Shown here: one piece after another, positions 26,301-33,577 of the stretch | Numbering within the stretch: the first letter of the stretch is position 1 | How the letters are laid out: the number at the start of each line of letters is the position of its first letter | NCBI GenBank assembly: GCA_963822765.1 | Contig: CAWGJL010000033.1 | Location: 48,962-112,961, forward strand | Origin: Palsa-504 sp963822765 | GTDB taxonomy: Bacteria > Actinomycetota > Actinomycetes > Streptosporangiales > Streptosporangiaceae | Direction: 5' to 3' | Length of the DNA stretch: 64,000 bases | Notes under the pieces: generated by a model | Told to the model about the DNA's origin: nothing | What the model saw: only the letters and a program-made list of their open reading frames with translations | Database searches by the model: none | Position numbers and translations under genes: made by a program

Positions 26301-27358
26301 AAATCGCGCAGGACCTCGCCGTACAGCCGGGTCCGCCGGCAGTCGAGCCGGTTATCCTGCGTACTGACCTGTCGCTCATGACTGTGCACGCCCGGGAAGA
26401 GCAGACTCAGCGCCTCGGTCACCCATGCCAGCTCGGCGTCGGTGACCGTCATGGCCTCGATAGTGAGGGACCGGTTCGTGCCCTCGTACTGACCTACGAA
26501 CCCGTCTGACTGCAGCCAGCCCGCAAGCGCGGCTTCGGCGATGTCGTAGCGGCTGATCTCATCCTCGCCATGGCTGTCGCGACGGTGCCATTCGAGTTTG
26601 TCGCCCGGCTTCAGGGTCCCGGCTGGCACGAAGCGGCCGGTGCTCTGCGCGGAGGACCGCCAGACGAGATGATCCGATGTCACGTCGAGCGCGTAGCCGG
26701 CTTTGGTGTGCAGCCGCAGTACCTGCTTCACGCCGTTGGCCTTCGTGGCCACGATCCGCGTCACGCCGTGGACGTCATAGACCTTGGAGCCGACCGCGTT
26801 GTCGTCGACGAGCTTGCCGATGGGGACTAGCCCTGCTGGCGTACTGACCAGAGCATCATAAGGCTGGCACGCGGACACCTGCTGGGGGGAGGAGGTGCCG
26901 ACGTTGAACCAGACCGGGGAGTTGAAGCTGAAAATCTGGTGGACCAGGGCGTGCTTGAGCTCGTGATCGAAGATCTGGGCGTCTTCTTCGGTGGCGAAAT
27001 AGCCGTGCTTGCGACCGGTTTCGGTGTACACACCGACGACGCGGTCGACCAGCTGCTTGAGGCTCCACTCGCGCTGCGGGGAGCCGACCGCGCCGCGGAA
27101 GTACTTGGTGGTCACGATGTTGGCCGCGTTCACCGACCAGAAGTCGGGAAACTCCACGCCGTGCTGCTCGAAGTTGACCGAGCCGTCCCGCCAGTTGGTC
27201 ATCACCACGTCACGGCGTTCCCAGGTGACCTGGTTGTAGGGGTGGACGTCGGGCGTGGTGTAGATGCGCCTCATCGTGAGGCCGCCGCGCTGGGTTCTCC
27301 GGCTGGGGGCCTCCGCGGCGCTCTTTCCCTTGCGGGCCGCGCTGCTCGTCTCAGTCAT
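23375..27358 (-). CDS. nrdJ: Vitamin B12-dependent (class II) ribonucleotide reductase with intein
   Basis: NrdJ makes deoxyribonucleotides using adenosylcobalamin as radical source, independent of oxygen. The ORF encodes 1327 residues, of which 164-520 are an intein; the spliced enzyme would be about 970 residues. Extein landmarks are FNSPVWFNVG before the intein, ASNPCSEYMSLDNSSCNLASIN with an active-site Cys, and a C-terminal zinc-ribbon-like tail, CLTCGTKMRPAGSCYVCEGC, ending in GCS. The ATG at 27358 has AAGGGGGAAG upstream; the frame continues 18 codons further without a better site. It lies 82 bases downstream of nrdR and 8 bases upstream of a cupin gene. NrdR-box-like sites upstream of nrdR probably control the operon. 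Confidence 0.96.
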   Translation of the reverse strand: MTETSSAARKGKSAAEAPSRRTQRGGLTMRRIYTTPDVHPYNQVTWERRDVVMTNWRDGSVNFEQHGVEFPDFWSVNAANIVTTKYFRGAVGSPQREWSLKQLVDRVVGVYTETGRKHGYFATEEDAQIFDHELKHALVHQIFSFNSPVWFNVGTSSPQQVSACQPYDALVSTPAGLVPIGKLVDDNAVGSKVYDVHGVTRIVATKANGVKQVLRLHTKAGYALDVTSDHLVWRSSAQSTGRFVPAGTLKPGDKLEWHRRDSHGEDEISRYDIAEAALAGWLQSDGFVGQYEGTNRSLTIEAMTVTDAELAWVTEALSLLFPGVHSHERQVSTQDNRLDCRRTRLYGEVLRDFVDRWDLLTRGTEMTVPRRLFTAPLPVVAGYLRSVFQAEGFVSARESSTVVEVDMISEQLIRGMQQLLLRFGIYSRVGFKPDARADRYGCWTLRIQSAGDRRIFADVIGFVNPVKAAKLERSFDLPGLPARETKRLEVERIEDLGLMEVYDIQTESGEYLSGNLRVHNCFILSVDDTMDAILDWYREEGLIFKGGSGAGVNLSKIRSSKELLSSGGTASGPVSFMRGADASAGTIKSGGATRRAAKMVVLDVDHPDVAEFIETKAREEEKVRALRDAGFDMDLGGKDIVSVQYQNANNSVRVSDEFMHAVEEGKQFDLLARRTGEVVERVDARSLLRSMAKAAWECADPGIQYDGTINDWHTNPESGRITASNPCSEYMSLDNSSCNLASINLLKFLRSDDTFDSERFRKVTELIITAMDISICFADFPTEKIAVTTRAFRQLGIGYANLGALLMATGHAYDSEGGQTIAAAITSLMTGAAYKTSAELAGAVGPYDGYARNAKPHKRVIRKHAEASDRIRAVGAMDRELLDLATQTWQECIELGETNGYRNAQSSLLAPTGTIGLMMDCDTTGIEPDLALVKFKKLVGGGSMQIVNQTVPRALKNLGYPHEQVEAITEYIAEHGHVVNAPGLRPEHYEVFDCAMGERAISPMGHVRMMAAVQPHLSGAISKTVNMPESATVEEIEKIYFEGWKLGLKALAIYRDNCKVGQPLSASKRKPAEAEAQAEAAPVAQPTQPHDHRPVRKRLPRQRPATVTRFSVAGAEGYMTASSYPDDGIGEVFLKLGKQGSTLAGVMDAFSMAISVGLQYGIPLDSYVAKFTNMRFEPAGLTDDPDIRLASSVMDYIFRRLALDHLPYDERAALGILSAAERAAEVAGHDPAGLSDEVDPEELAQSAAVEQPVSSERSVVHPPAPVPASPAAPSRPAPATPHSSTELIEAQQGRTADAPLCLTCGTKMRPAGSCYVCEGCGSTSGCS
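25799..26869 (-). other. Intein inside NrdJ, with LAGLIDADG-type endonuclease
   Basis: The 357-residue intein starts at Cys (CQPYDALVSTPAGLVPIGKL) after QQVSA and ends in VHN before the +1 Cys of the C-extein (CFILSVDD). Splicing block B contains TSDHLV. The homing endonuclease motifs are LAGWLQSDGF and LRSVFQAEGF, the two LAGLIDADG helices, each keeping an acidic residue near its end (Asp in SDGF, Glu in AEGF). The C-terminal block is MEVYDIQTESGEYLSGNLRV and then HN. All residues needed for self-splicing appear present. Insertion is at a conserved site close to the substrate-binding region of NrdJ, as is usual for inteins in this enzyme. Confidence 0.93.
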
Positions 27359-27440
27359 AACTTCCCCCTTCCGGGACCCTTCCCGGATCCCTCCCAGGCC
27401 GTGTGCGGCCATGCTGCAACGATGACAACTTCATACCGTT

Positions 27441-27908
27441 CTAGGGTGCCGTTTTCGCGATCCGGCGGCCCTCACGCAGGACCGCGATCTCGTCCTCGAA
27501 GTCGGCGAGCGACTCGAAACCGCGGTAGACCGAGGCGAACCTGAGGTAGGCCACCTCGTCGAGTTCCCGCAGCGGGCCGAGGATGGCCAGGCCCACTTCG
27601 TGCGAGGGGACTTCGGCCAGGCCGCGGGCCCTGATCGTTTCCTCCACCTGCTGAGCCAGGATGGCCAGCTTGTCCTCGCTGACCGGCCGGCCCTGGCAGG
27701 CACGCTGCACGCCGCGGATGATCTTGTCCCGGGTGAACGGCTCGGTGACCCCGCTGCGCTTGGCCACCATCAAGATGACCGTCTCCTGCGTGGTGAACCG
27801 GCGCCCGCACTCCGGGCACGACCTCCGGCGACGGATCGCGGCACCGTCGTCCGCGGTCCGGCTGTCGATGACCCTGCTGTCCGGATGCCTACAGAACGGG
27901 CAGTGCAC
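27441..27908 (-). CDS. nrdR: Transcriptional repressor NrdR
   Basis: NrdR represses ribonucleotide reductase operons, sensing dATP/ATP through its ATP-cone. The zinc ribbon is CPFCRHPDSRVIDSR...RRRRSCPECGRRFTT (residues 3-39, four Cys). The ATP-cone covers residues about 50-140. At 155 residues it is standard length. The GTG start follows a very strong GGGGAGGTGATCGC. It is the first gene of the nrdR-nrdJ-cupin series, as in Streptomyces and mycobacterial neighbourhoods. Confidence 0.96.
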   Translation of the reverse strand: MHCPFCRHPDSRVIDSRTADDGAAIRRRRSCPECGRRFTTQETVILMVAKRSGVTEPFTRDKIIRGVQRACQGRPVSEDKLAILAQQVEETIRARGLAEVPSHEVGLAILGPLRELDEVAYLRFASVYRGFESLADFEDEIAVLREGRRIAKTAP

Positions 27909-27954
27909 GCGATCACCTCCCCAGGGTTGCTTGTAGTAGTAATTCTACTCCGTA

Positions 27955-28002
27955 ACACAACTTCTGGAAGAACCACAACGCTGTAACTACTAGATGTTGT
28001 GG
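27955..28002. promoter_or_regulatory. Candidate NrdR box pair upstream of nrdR
   Basis: On the minus strand the 16-mers CCACAACATCTAGTAG (28002-27987) and CTTCCAGAAGTTGTGT (27970-27955) are 32 bp apart, the spacing known for paired NrdR boxes. The first fits the ACACWATATMTWGTGT consensus well; the second is weaker. AACCACAAC and GTTGTGGTT (27971-28004) form a perfect inverted repeat over the same DNA, and AGTAG-N5-CTACT lies at 27935-27949. Confidence 0.5.
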
Positions 28003-28295
28003 TTACGGTAGACCACGAGGGCGGCCGGCGGCAAGCGGGCGCGGGCGTCGAATCCGGAATCGGTGGCAGCAGGGGCGTTCTGGCTTGCGGGCCGGCGTGT
28101 CGCGGTTTCTTTGTGGCCGGAGTGTCGGCGGGGCGGCTTCCGGGCGGCGGCGGGGCGGCTTCCGGGCGGCTTCCGGGCGGCGGCGGGGCGGCTCCCGGTC
28201 GGCGGTGAACAGCATGGGTGTGGCGCCGTGATGGGAAGAGCCATCAGGGTGCCACACCCATGATGTGGGAGTGGTCCGGGGGGCGGGGCGGGAGG
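28003..28295. other. Intergenic region with GC-rich repeats and hairpin
   Basis: There is no gene here. 28123-28199 contains repeated blocks of GGGCGGCTTCCGGGCGGCGG. A strong hairpin at 28213-28262 lies just past the 3' end of the LysM gene and could terminate its transcript. Confidence 0.6.
28213..28262. repeat. 22-bp-arm hairpin, related to the element at 175-202
   Basis: Arms 28213-28234 and 28241-28262 pair with two mismatches around GAAGAG. The right arm plus loop recurs at 175-202 with about four changes, so this is a dispersed element and not a unique terminator. Confidence 0.75.
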
Positions 28296-28901
28296 TCAGG
28301 CGCGGGGGACCCATAGGCGCTGGCCGGCGAAGACGGTGTTCCCGGTCAGGCTGTTGAGCTCGATGATCTGCTGAATTACGACGCGGGTATCCGCGCTGGG
28401 ATCGGCGCTCTCGGCGACAGACCACAGGCTCTGACCGGGGTGAACGGTGACCTGGGCGAGATTCTGCTGGGCCGTGCGGGCGGACACCGGGTGGTTTGTA
28501 GCCTGGGCCGCGCCGGCGATGACCAAAGACAGCGCGGCCAGGACGAGCGCGGCGGCGACCGCGACCACGATGCGACCGCGCCTGGTCAGCCGGAGCGGCG
28601 GGTTCGCGGCCCGGCCGCGGGCGGCGCGCGCTGGGTGGATGGCCTGCTTGCCGGGCGCGTCGTGGCGCGGGGTCGGCCCGGGGACGGGCGCGGCGGGGGC
28701 TTGGATCGGCGAGGCGGGGGCCTGCGCGGGAGCGGTCAGGGCCTGGGGAGGAGCGGTCGAAGCCTGTGCGGGAGCGGCTGGGGCCTGGGGGGCGGCCCAG
28801 CGGGTGGCTGCCCGGTGGTGGGCGCTGTCCGGCGGCATCGCTGCTGGCAGCTCCAGCCAATCAGGGAGTTCCGGCAGTTCCTCGGCCCGCATCGCGCTCA
28901 T
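28296..28901 (-). CDS. LysM peptidoglycan-binding membrane protein (SOS-linked)
   Basis: The 201-residue protein has an Ala/Pro-rich cytoplasmic N-terminus with short repeats, one transmembrane helix (about 111-132) and a LysM domain (about 151-199, VTVHPGQSLWSVAESADPS). The layout and the position next to lexA and nrdR match the Rv2719c/ChiZ, DivS and YneA group of SOS-induced cell division suppressors. That function is inferred from context. The ATG has GGAGG five bases upstream. LexA-box-like sites lie in the divergent promoter region. Confidence 0.85.
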   Translation of the reverse strand: MSAMRAEELPELPDWLELPAAMPPDSAHHRAATRWAAPQAPAAPAQASTAPPQALTAPAQAPASPIQAPAAPVPGPTPRHDAPGKQAIHPARAARGRAANPPLRLTRRGRIVVAVAAALVLAALSLVIAGAAQATNHPVSARTAQQNLAQVTVHPGQSLWSVAESADPSADTRVVIQQIIELNSLTGNTVFAGQRLWVPRA

Positions 28902-28976
28902 GACGACCTCCGCTGCTCAAACTTTCATTCGAGCTATACTATTAATGGTGTTCGTTCGATCGGATCTCTGCTCTAT

Positions 28977-29077
28977 CGTACATCTGCTCGATCGTACGCC
29001 TGTTCGATCGGAAGATCTACTACATCTTCCTATCGCGAGGGTCTGACATTTTCGCGACACGTCCGAACAGATGTTTG
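28977..29077. promoter_or_regulatory. Cluster of LexA (SOS) box-like sites
   Basis: Compared with the actinobacterial box CGAACRNRTGTTCG, CGAACAGATGTTTG (29064-29077) fits at 13 of 14 positions. On the minus strand, CGAGCAGATGTACG (28977-28990) and CGAACAGGCGTACG (28993-29006) fit at 12 of 14 each and are spaced 16 bp apart. The near site would control lexA and the paired sites the LysM gene. Confidence 0.7.
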
Positions 29078-29143
29078 GGATACGAAGCGAGAAACGTTAG
29101 TCTCTAGGCAGCACGCAAGAATCCGGACACGGAAGGTCATCAG

Positions 29144-29956
29144 ATGGAGGAAACCGCCATGGGAGGCACCACAACGGGCACTTCCGGCACCGAGGCGCCC
29201 AGACCCAAGGGGCGACCAGGGCGCAAGCCGAAGGGCAGCGTGCCCGTGATTGTCCCGGAGACGCCGGACAAGCCCGATCCCGACCACGTGCTGACCTGGC
29301 GGCAGCGCAAGGTCCTCCAGGTGATCCGGGAGTCCGTGCAGCGGCGCGGCTACCCGCCGTCGATGCGCGAGATCGGCGAGGCGGTCGGCCTGACCAGCAC
29401 GTCCAGCGTCTCTTACCAGCTCAGCACGCTGCAGAAGAAGGGCTATCTGCACCGGGACGTGGGCCGGCCGCGGACCGTGGAGGTGCGTCTGCCCGGCCAT
29501 CCGGCGGTGCGCCCGGAGCCGGGCCGCGAGCGCGAGGAGGACGTGCCGGCCGACATACCCGGGATCGACATCCCGTCTCAGGAGGCGGCGTACGTGCCGC
29601 TGATCGGGCGGATCGCCGCGGGCGGCCCGATCCTGGCCGAGCAGTACGTGGAAGACGTCTTCCCGCTGCCCAGGCAGCTGGTCGGCGAGGGCACGCTGTT
29701 CCTGCTCAAGGTGGTCGGCGACTCCATGATCAACGCCGCGATCGCGGACGGGGACTGGGTCGTGGTCCGGCAGCAGGAGGACGCCGTGAACGGCGACATC
29801 GTGGCCGCCATGCTGGACGGCGAGGCGACGGTGAAGACCTTCAAGCGCAGCGACGGGCACGCCTGGCTGATCCCGCACAACCCGGCCTACACGCCGATCC
29901 TCGGGGACGAGGCCAGCATCCTCGGCCGCGTCGTCGCGGTTCTGCGGCGGGTCTGA
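29144..29956 (+). CDS. lexA: SOS repressor LexA
   Basis: This S24 family repressor represses DNA-damage genes until RecA filaments trigger self-cleavage. The HTH includes PSMREIGEAVGLTSTSSVSYQ (about 72-92). The cleavage bond is Ala159-Gly160 in RIAAGGP, with catalytic Ser194 in VGDSM and Lys231 in ATVKTFK. A 45-residue Gly/Pro/Lys-rich leader precedes the HTH, as in Streptomyces LexA. ATG 29144 and ATG 29159 are both possible; the second has GGAGG at ideal spacing. Synteny with the LysM gene, nrdR and nrdJ, plus the upstream box, mark this as the canonical copy. Confidence 0.95.
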   Translation: MEETAMGGTTTGTSGTEAPRPKGRPGRKPKGSVPVIVPETPDKPDPDHVLTWRQRKVLQVIRESVQRRGYPPSMREIGEAVGLTSTSSVSYQLSTLQKKGYLHRDVGRPRTVEVRLPGHPAVRPEPGREREEDVPADIPGIDIPSQEAAYVPLIGRIAAGGPILAEQYVEDVFPLPRQLVGEGTLFLLKVVGDSMINAAIADGDWVVVRQQEDAVNGDIVAAMLDGEATVKTFKRSDGHAWLIPHNPAYTPILGDEASILGRVVAVLRRV

Positions 29957-29991
29957 GCACCGTTTCCTGAGTTACGGGAGCCGCACTCCGG

Positions 29992-30213
29992 TCACGTGCC
30001 GGTCGTCGTCTCGCAGCTGGTGGCTGGTCCGGTAGTCGACAGCGAGTAGGGATTGACGGCCGGCCCGGACGGCTGGACCTTGTCCGGGGCGGAGTCCGGG
30101 AAGTCGGGGTGGATATAGCCATCGCCGATCCTGCACCTGCCACCCGCGATGGCGTTCGCGAAGTTCACCCAGGGGCTCGAGGGCTCCGCCGGGTTCGTCC
30201 CAGGTGGAGTCAC
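29992..30213 (-). CDS. Small ORF, possible gene remnant
   Basis: This 73-codon frame reads SSPWVNFANAIAGGRCRIGD and ends SCETTTGT. The composition looks protein-like and not like a shadow frame, but I do not recognise a family. It may be the C-terminal scrap of a secreted protein. There is no good ribosome-binding site. Confidence 0.25.
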   Translation of the reverse strand: MTPPGTNPAEPSSPWVNFANAIAGGRCRIGDGYIHPDFPDSAPDKVQPSGPAVNPYSLSTTGPATSCETTTGT

Positions 30214-30221
30214 CGGGCCGG

Positions 30222-30612
30222 TCAGGCTGGAACGACGCCGATCAGGTTGCCTTCTGAGTCCTTAAACCACGCTGCCTCGCCTCCACCCGGCATTTGGGCC
30301 ACGCCGTTCTCGGTTTGCGTCTCCGGCGTGTCGTACTCCTCGAACTCCACGCCGCGGCCCCTCATCTCGTCGACGGCAGCGCGCACGTCAATCACGTGAA
30401 TGACAGCCTGCGTAAACTCCCCTGACGACCTGGCCTGGGCGGGATAAACGAAGAGCTGGTTGACTCCATCTCCAACGGTGAGGCCCCTGCCCATTTCTCG
30501 CCTTGAGGAGGTCGGACTCGAGTGCCTGAAGTCCCGCTTTCTCAACGTAGAACGCTTTGGCCCGGCCCAGATCCTGGGCCGGCAGCGCCGCCGTAATCCC
30601 AGATGTGTTCAT
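30222..30612 (-). pseudogene. VOC family protein, frameshifted
   Basis: The N-terminal frame (from ATG 30612) gives ITAALPAQDLGRAKAFYVEK and AGLQALESDLLK. The second frame continues GDGVNQLFVYPAQARSSGEF, then VIHVIDVRAAVDEMRGRGVE, and ends FKDSEGNLIGVVPA. Together they form one glyoxalase/dioxygenase-fold protein of about 128 residues. The shift lies near 30485-30500, in CTCAAGGCGAGAAATGG, and equals one extra base. It is either a recent pseudogene or a sequence error. It follows leuS on the other side of a short gap. Confidence 0.8.
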
Positions 30613-30699
30613 GACGGGATGGTATGACGTCTGGTCGGCCGCTGCGCTTCCGTCCGCCAGGCCTTCCTCTGCACCACTGAGTCGCGGCTCCGGCTCGCG

Positions 30700-33187
30700 C
30701 TAAGCCGCGACGACGATGCTGACCAGCTTCGGGGCGCGCACGATGATCCGGCTGACCGGCTGGCCGCCCAGCGTGCGGATGACCCCGGGCGCGGCCAGCG
30801 CGAGCTCGCGCAGCTCGTCGTCGGTGATGGTCGGCGCGACCGCCAGGCGGTCCCGGACCTTGCCGTTGACCTGCACCACGCAGGTGACCGTCTGCTCGGC
30901 CAGCAGGTCCGGGTCGGCGGCGGGCCAGGCCGCCCGCGCCACCGAGGGCGGGTTCCCGAGCAGCTCCCAGCATTCCTCGGCGGTGTAGGGCGCGAACAGG
31001 GACAGCAGCACGGTCAGGACCTCGGCCGCCTCGCGCACCGCGGGGTCGGCGGCGCCCGAGGGCCCGGTGTCGATGGCCCGTCGCGTCGCGCTGACCAGCT
31101 CCATGAGCCGGGCCACGGCTACGTTCAGGTGATACGACTCCACCTGGCGGGTGGCCTCGTCGATGGTCCGGTGCGTGACCTTGCGCAGCTCGAGGTTCCC
31201 CGGCCCGGTGCCGGGCTCCGCGGCGGCGACATCGGCGGCGACCCGCCAGACCCGGCCCAGGAACTTGACCATCGCGTCGGGGTTCATGTCCGCCCAGTCG
31301 ATGTCGTCCTCGGGCGGGCTGGCGAAGATCATGGTCAGGCGGATCGTGTCCACCCCGAAACGCTCGATCTGCTCGCCCAGGTCCACGCCGTTGCCTAGCG
31401 ACTTGGACATCGCCTTGCCGTGGTTGATCACCTGGCCCTGGTTGATCAGCCGGGTGAACGGCTCGGTGAAGTTCAGCAGGCCCATGTCGTACAGGACCTT
31501 GGTGAAGAACCTGCTGTACAGCAAATGCAGGATGGCGTGCTCGACGCCGCCCACGTACATGTCCACCGGCGCCCAGCGGCGGACCTCGGCCGGGTCGAAC
31601 GGGCCGTCGGTGTACTCGGGTGAGCAGTACCGGAACATGTACCAGGACGAGTCGACGAACGTGTCCATGGTGTCGGTGTCGCGCTTGGCCGGGCCGTCGC
31701 AGCGCGGGCACGGCACGTTGACCCAGTCCTCGGCCGCGGCCAGCGGGGACACGCCTCGGGGCACCAGGTCCTGGCCGCGCAGGTCGGGCAGGACGACCGG
31801 CAGCTGGTCGTCCGGCACCGGCACCTGGCCGCAGGACGGGCAGTGGATGATCGGGATCGGGGTGCCCCAGAAGCGCTGCCGGGACAGCAGCCAGTCGCGC
31901 AGCCGGTAGTTGACCGCCGCCCGGCCCAGGCCCTTCTCGGCCAGGATGGCGGTGATCGCGGCGATGGCTTCGGCCTTGGGCAGCCCGTCGATCGGGCCCG
32001 AGTTGACTAGCGTGCCGTCGCCCGCGGTGGCGATCCCGGTCTGCGCGGGGTCGGGCTGCCCGGTGTCGACCACGACCCGGACGTCCAGCCCGTAGGCGCG
32101 AGCGAAGTCCAGGTCACGCTGGTCGTGCGCGGGCACGGCCATGATGGCCCCGGTGCCGTAGTCGGGCAGCACGTAGTCCGCCGCCCACACCGGGATCAGC
32201 TCGCCGTTCACCGGGTTGATGGCGTGCCAGGCCGAGGAAGACGCCGGTCTTCTCCCGGTCGGTGGACTGACGCTCGATGTCGGTCAGCTTGCTGACCTGC
32301 TCAACGTAGGCTCGCAGCTCGGGCAGGCGGTCCGGGGCGCAGACCTGCTCGGCCAGCGGCGAATCCGCCGCCACGACAAAGAACGTGGCCCCGTACAGCG
32401 TGTCGGGCCGGGTGGTGAACACCGTGACCGGCTCGTCGCGGCCCTCCATGGCGAACTGGACCTCGGCACCCTCCGAGCGGCCGATCCAGTTGCGCTGCAT
32501 GAGCAGCACGCGTTCCGGCCAGCAGCCCTCCAGCTGCTTGGCGTCGGCCAGCAGCCGGTCGGCGTACTCGGTGATCTTGAAGTACCACTGGTTCAGCATC
32601 CGGCGCACGACGTCGGCACCGCAGCGCTCGCACTTCCCGGCGATGACCTGCTCGTTGGCCAGCACGGTCTGGTCCACCGGGCACCAGTTCACGTAGCCGT
32701 CGCGGCGGTAGGCCAGGCCGCGCTCGTAGAAGCGCAGGAACAGCCACTGGTTCCAGCGGTAGTAGGACGGGTCGCAGGTCTGCAGCCTGCGATTCCAGTC
32801 GAACGAGGTCGCGTAGCGGCGGAACGAGGCAGCCTGGGTCTCGATGTTGGCGTAGGTCCAGTCGGCGGGGTGCGTGTTGTTCCTGATCGCGGCGTTCTCG
32901 GCGGGCAGCCCGAAGGCGTCCCAGCCGATCGGGTGCAGCACGTTGCGGCCGCGCAGGAACTGGTAGCGGGCCAGCGCGTCACCGATGGCGTACGCCTCGG
33001 CGTGGCCCATGTGCAGGTCACCCGACGGGTACGGGAACATGTCCACCAGGTAGAAGTGCTCCCGGGGATCGGCGAGGTCCTCGCTGGCCAGGAACGGGTT
33101 CAGGTCCGCCCAGCGCGCCTGCCATTTTTCCTGGACATCACGGGGGTCGTAGCGCTGCGCCAGTTCGGTGCTCTCGGCCGCTGTCAT
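30700..33187 (-). CDS. leuS: Leucyl-tRNA synthetase, interrupted by a one-base frameshift
   Basis: LeuRS attaches leucine to tRNA-Leu and edits mischarged products. The N-terminal frame holds the HIGH-type motif in PYPSGDLHMGHAEAY, the class I core, the zinc region CERCGADV and the start of the editing domain (TVFTTRPDTLYGATF). The C-terminal frame holds the rest of the editing domain (GTGAIMAVPAHDQRDLDFA), the KMSKS loop as AMSKSLGNGV, and the anticodon-binding domain. The frames meet near 32230, where GGCCTGGCACGCC would read LHAINPVNGE if one G were removed. Total length is then about 828 residues, normal for the family. Of the two adjacent ATGs, 33187 has the better spacing to GAGG. Leader-peptide attenuation precedes it. 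Confidence 0.93.
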
Positions 33188-33250
33188 CATTTCCTCGCCA
33201 TCGAATCGGTCCGGCCCGGTAACCCTGTGCGGGTGATTGAGCTCCTGCAA

Positions 33251-33308
33251 TGAAAACGCCCCTCGACACGAGGGGCAGCCGCGCCAACGACGGTGGGTCA
33301 GCGCGGCT
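33251..33308 (-). terminator. leuS attenuator: hairpin followed by intrinsic terminator
   Basis: Directly after the leader ORF, AGCCGCGC and GCGCGGCT (33308-33301 and 33284-33277) form one stem that begins in the leader stop codon. GCCCCTC and GAGGGGC (33276-33270 and 33264-33258) with a 5-base loop follow at once, then GTTTTC. This is an intrinsic terminator about 65 bases before the leuS start. A mutually exclusive antiterminator is not obvious by eye. Confidence 0.7.
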
Positions 33309-33336
33309 AGGTAAGAAGCAGCCGGACGGCACGCAT
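33307..33336 (-). CDS. leuS leader peptide MRAVRLLLT
   Basis: This nine-codon ORF has three consecutive Leu codons, CTG CTT CTT, followed by ACC and TAG. The two CTT codons stand out in a genome that overwhelmingly prefers CTG/CTC. The ORF precedes a terminator and then leuS, the classic layout for ribosome-mediated attenuation by leucyl-tRNA supply. It probably has no ribosome-binding site: a -10-like TATCCT ends six bases before the ATG, so the transcript would be leaderless. I know of leucine leader peptides for actinobacterial leu and ilv operons; the assignment here is from sequence. Confidence 0.75.
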   Translation of the reverse strand: MRAVRLLLT

Positions 33337-33342
33337 GCGCAC

Positions 33343-33348
33343 AGGATA
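33343..33348 (-). promoter_or_regulatory. -10 element for the leuS leader transcript
   Basis: TATCCT on the minus strand ends six bases before the leader ATG, placing the expected transcript start at the A of the ATG. No good -35 hexamer is visible because the upstream DNA becomes a GC-only repeat. Confidence 0.5.
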
Positions 33349-33365
33349 GCGCACTCGCCGGCGTC

Positions 33366-33442
33366 GGGCGGGCCGGGCGCGGGCGGGGGCCCGGGCGGGC
33401 CGGGCGCGGGCGGGGGCCCGGGCGGGCCGGGCGCGGGCGGGG
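33366..33442. repeat. 27-bp GC-only tandem repeat
   Basis: Nearly three units built on GGGCGGGCCGGGCGCGGGCG run just upstream of the leuS promoter. Frames across it give only Pro/Arg/Gly repeats and are not considered coding. Confidence 0.9.
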
Positions 33443-33531
33443 GGCGCGGGCGCGAAGGAGGCGGCGGTCGCTCACGACCCAAGAAGCAGGATCGACGACG
33501 CTCAGTGCGGCCAGCGCATGCAGGCGGCATC

Positions 33532-33577
33532 ATCGTGGGACAAAAACCGCGTTATGACGCGGTTTTTGTCCCACGAT
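33532..33577. repeat. Perfect 21-bp-arm hairpin
   Basis: The arms 33532-33552 and 33557-33577 are exactly complementary around the loop TATG. Each arm carries a five-base A or T run flanked by GGGAC and CCGCG. It lies in the 440-base gap between divergent leuS and the KS-AT gene. The rest of the gap (33443-33775) shows no gene. Confidence 0.9.

Noticed and set aside
24767..26509. Forward ORF across nrdJ
   Set aside because: Antisense shadow. The intein and NrdJ motifs occupy the minus strand.
27909..28295. Cobalamin riboswitch upstream of nrdR/nrdJ
   Set aside because: I could not find the B12-box sequence or its conserved core. A B12-dependent enzyme would not be expected to be repressed by its own cofactor.
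32100..32260. Programmed frameshifting in leuS
   Set aside because: There is no slippery heptamer, stem or Shine-Dalgarno-like stimulator at the junction, and the family is not known for recoding. An error or mutation is more likely.
33138..33533. Upstream extension of leuS through the GC repeats
   Set aside because: The frame gives only Pro/Arg repeats and runs through the leader peptide, terminator and repeat array. The normal LeuRS start is at the ATG near 33187.
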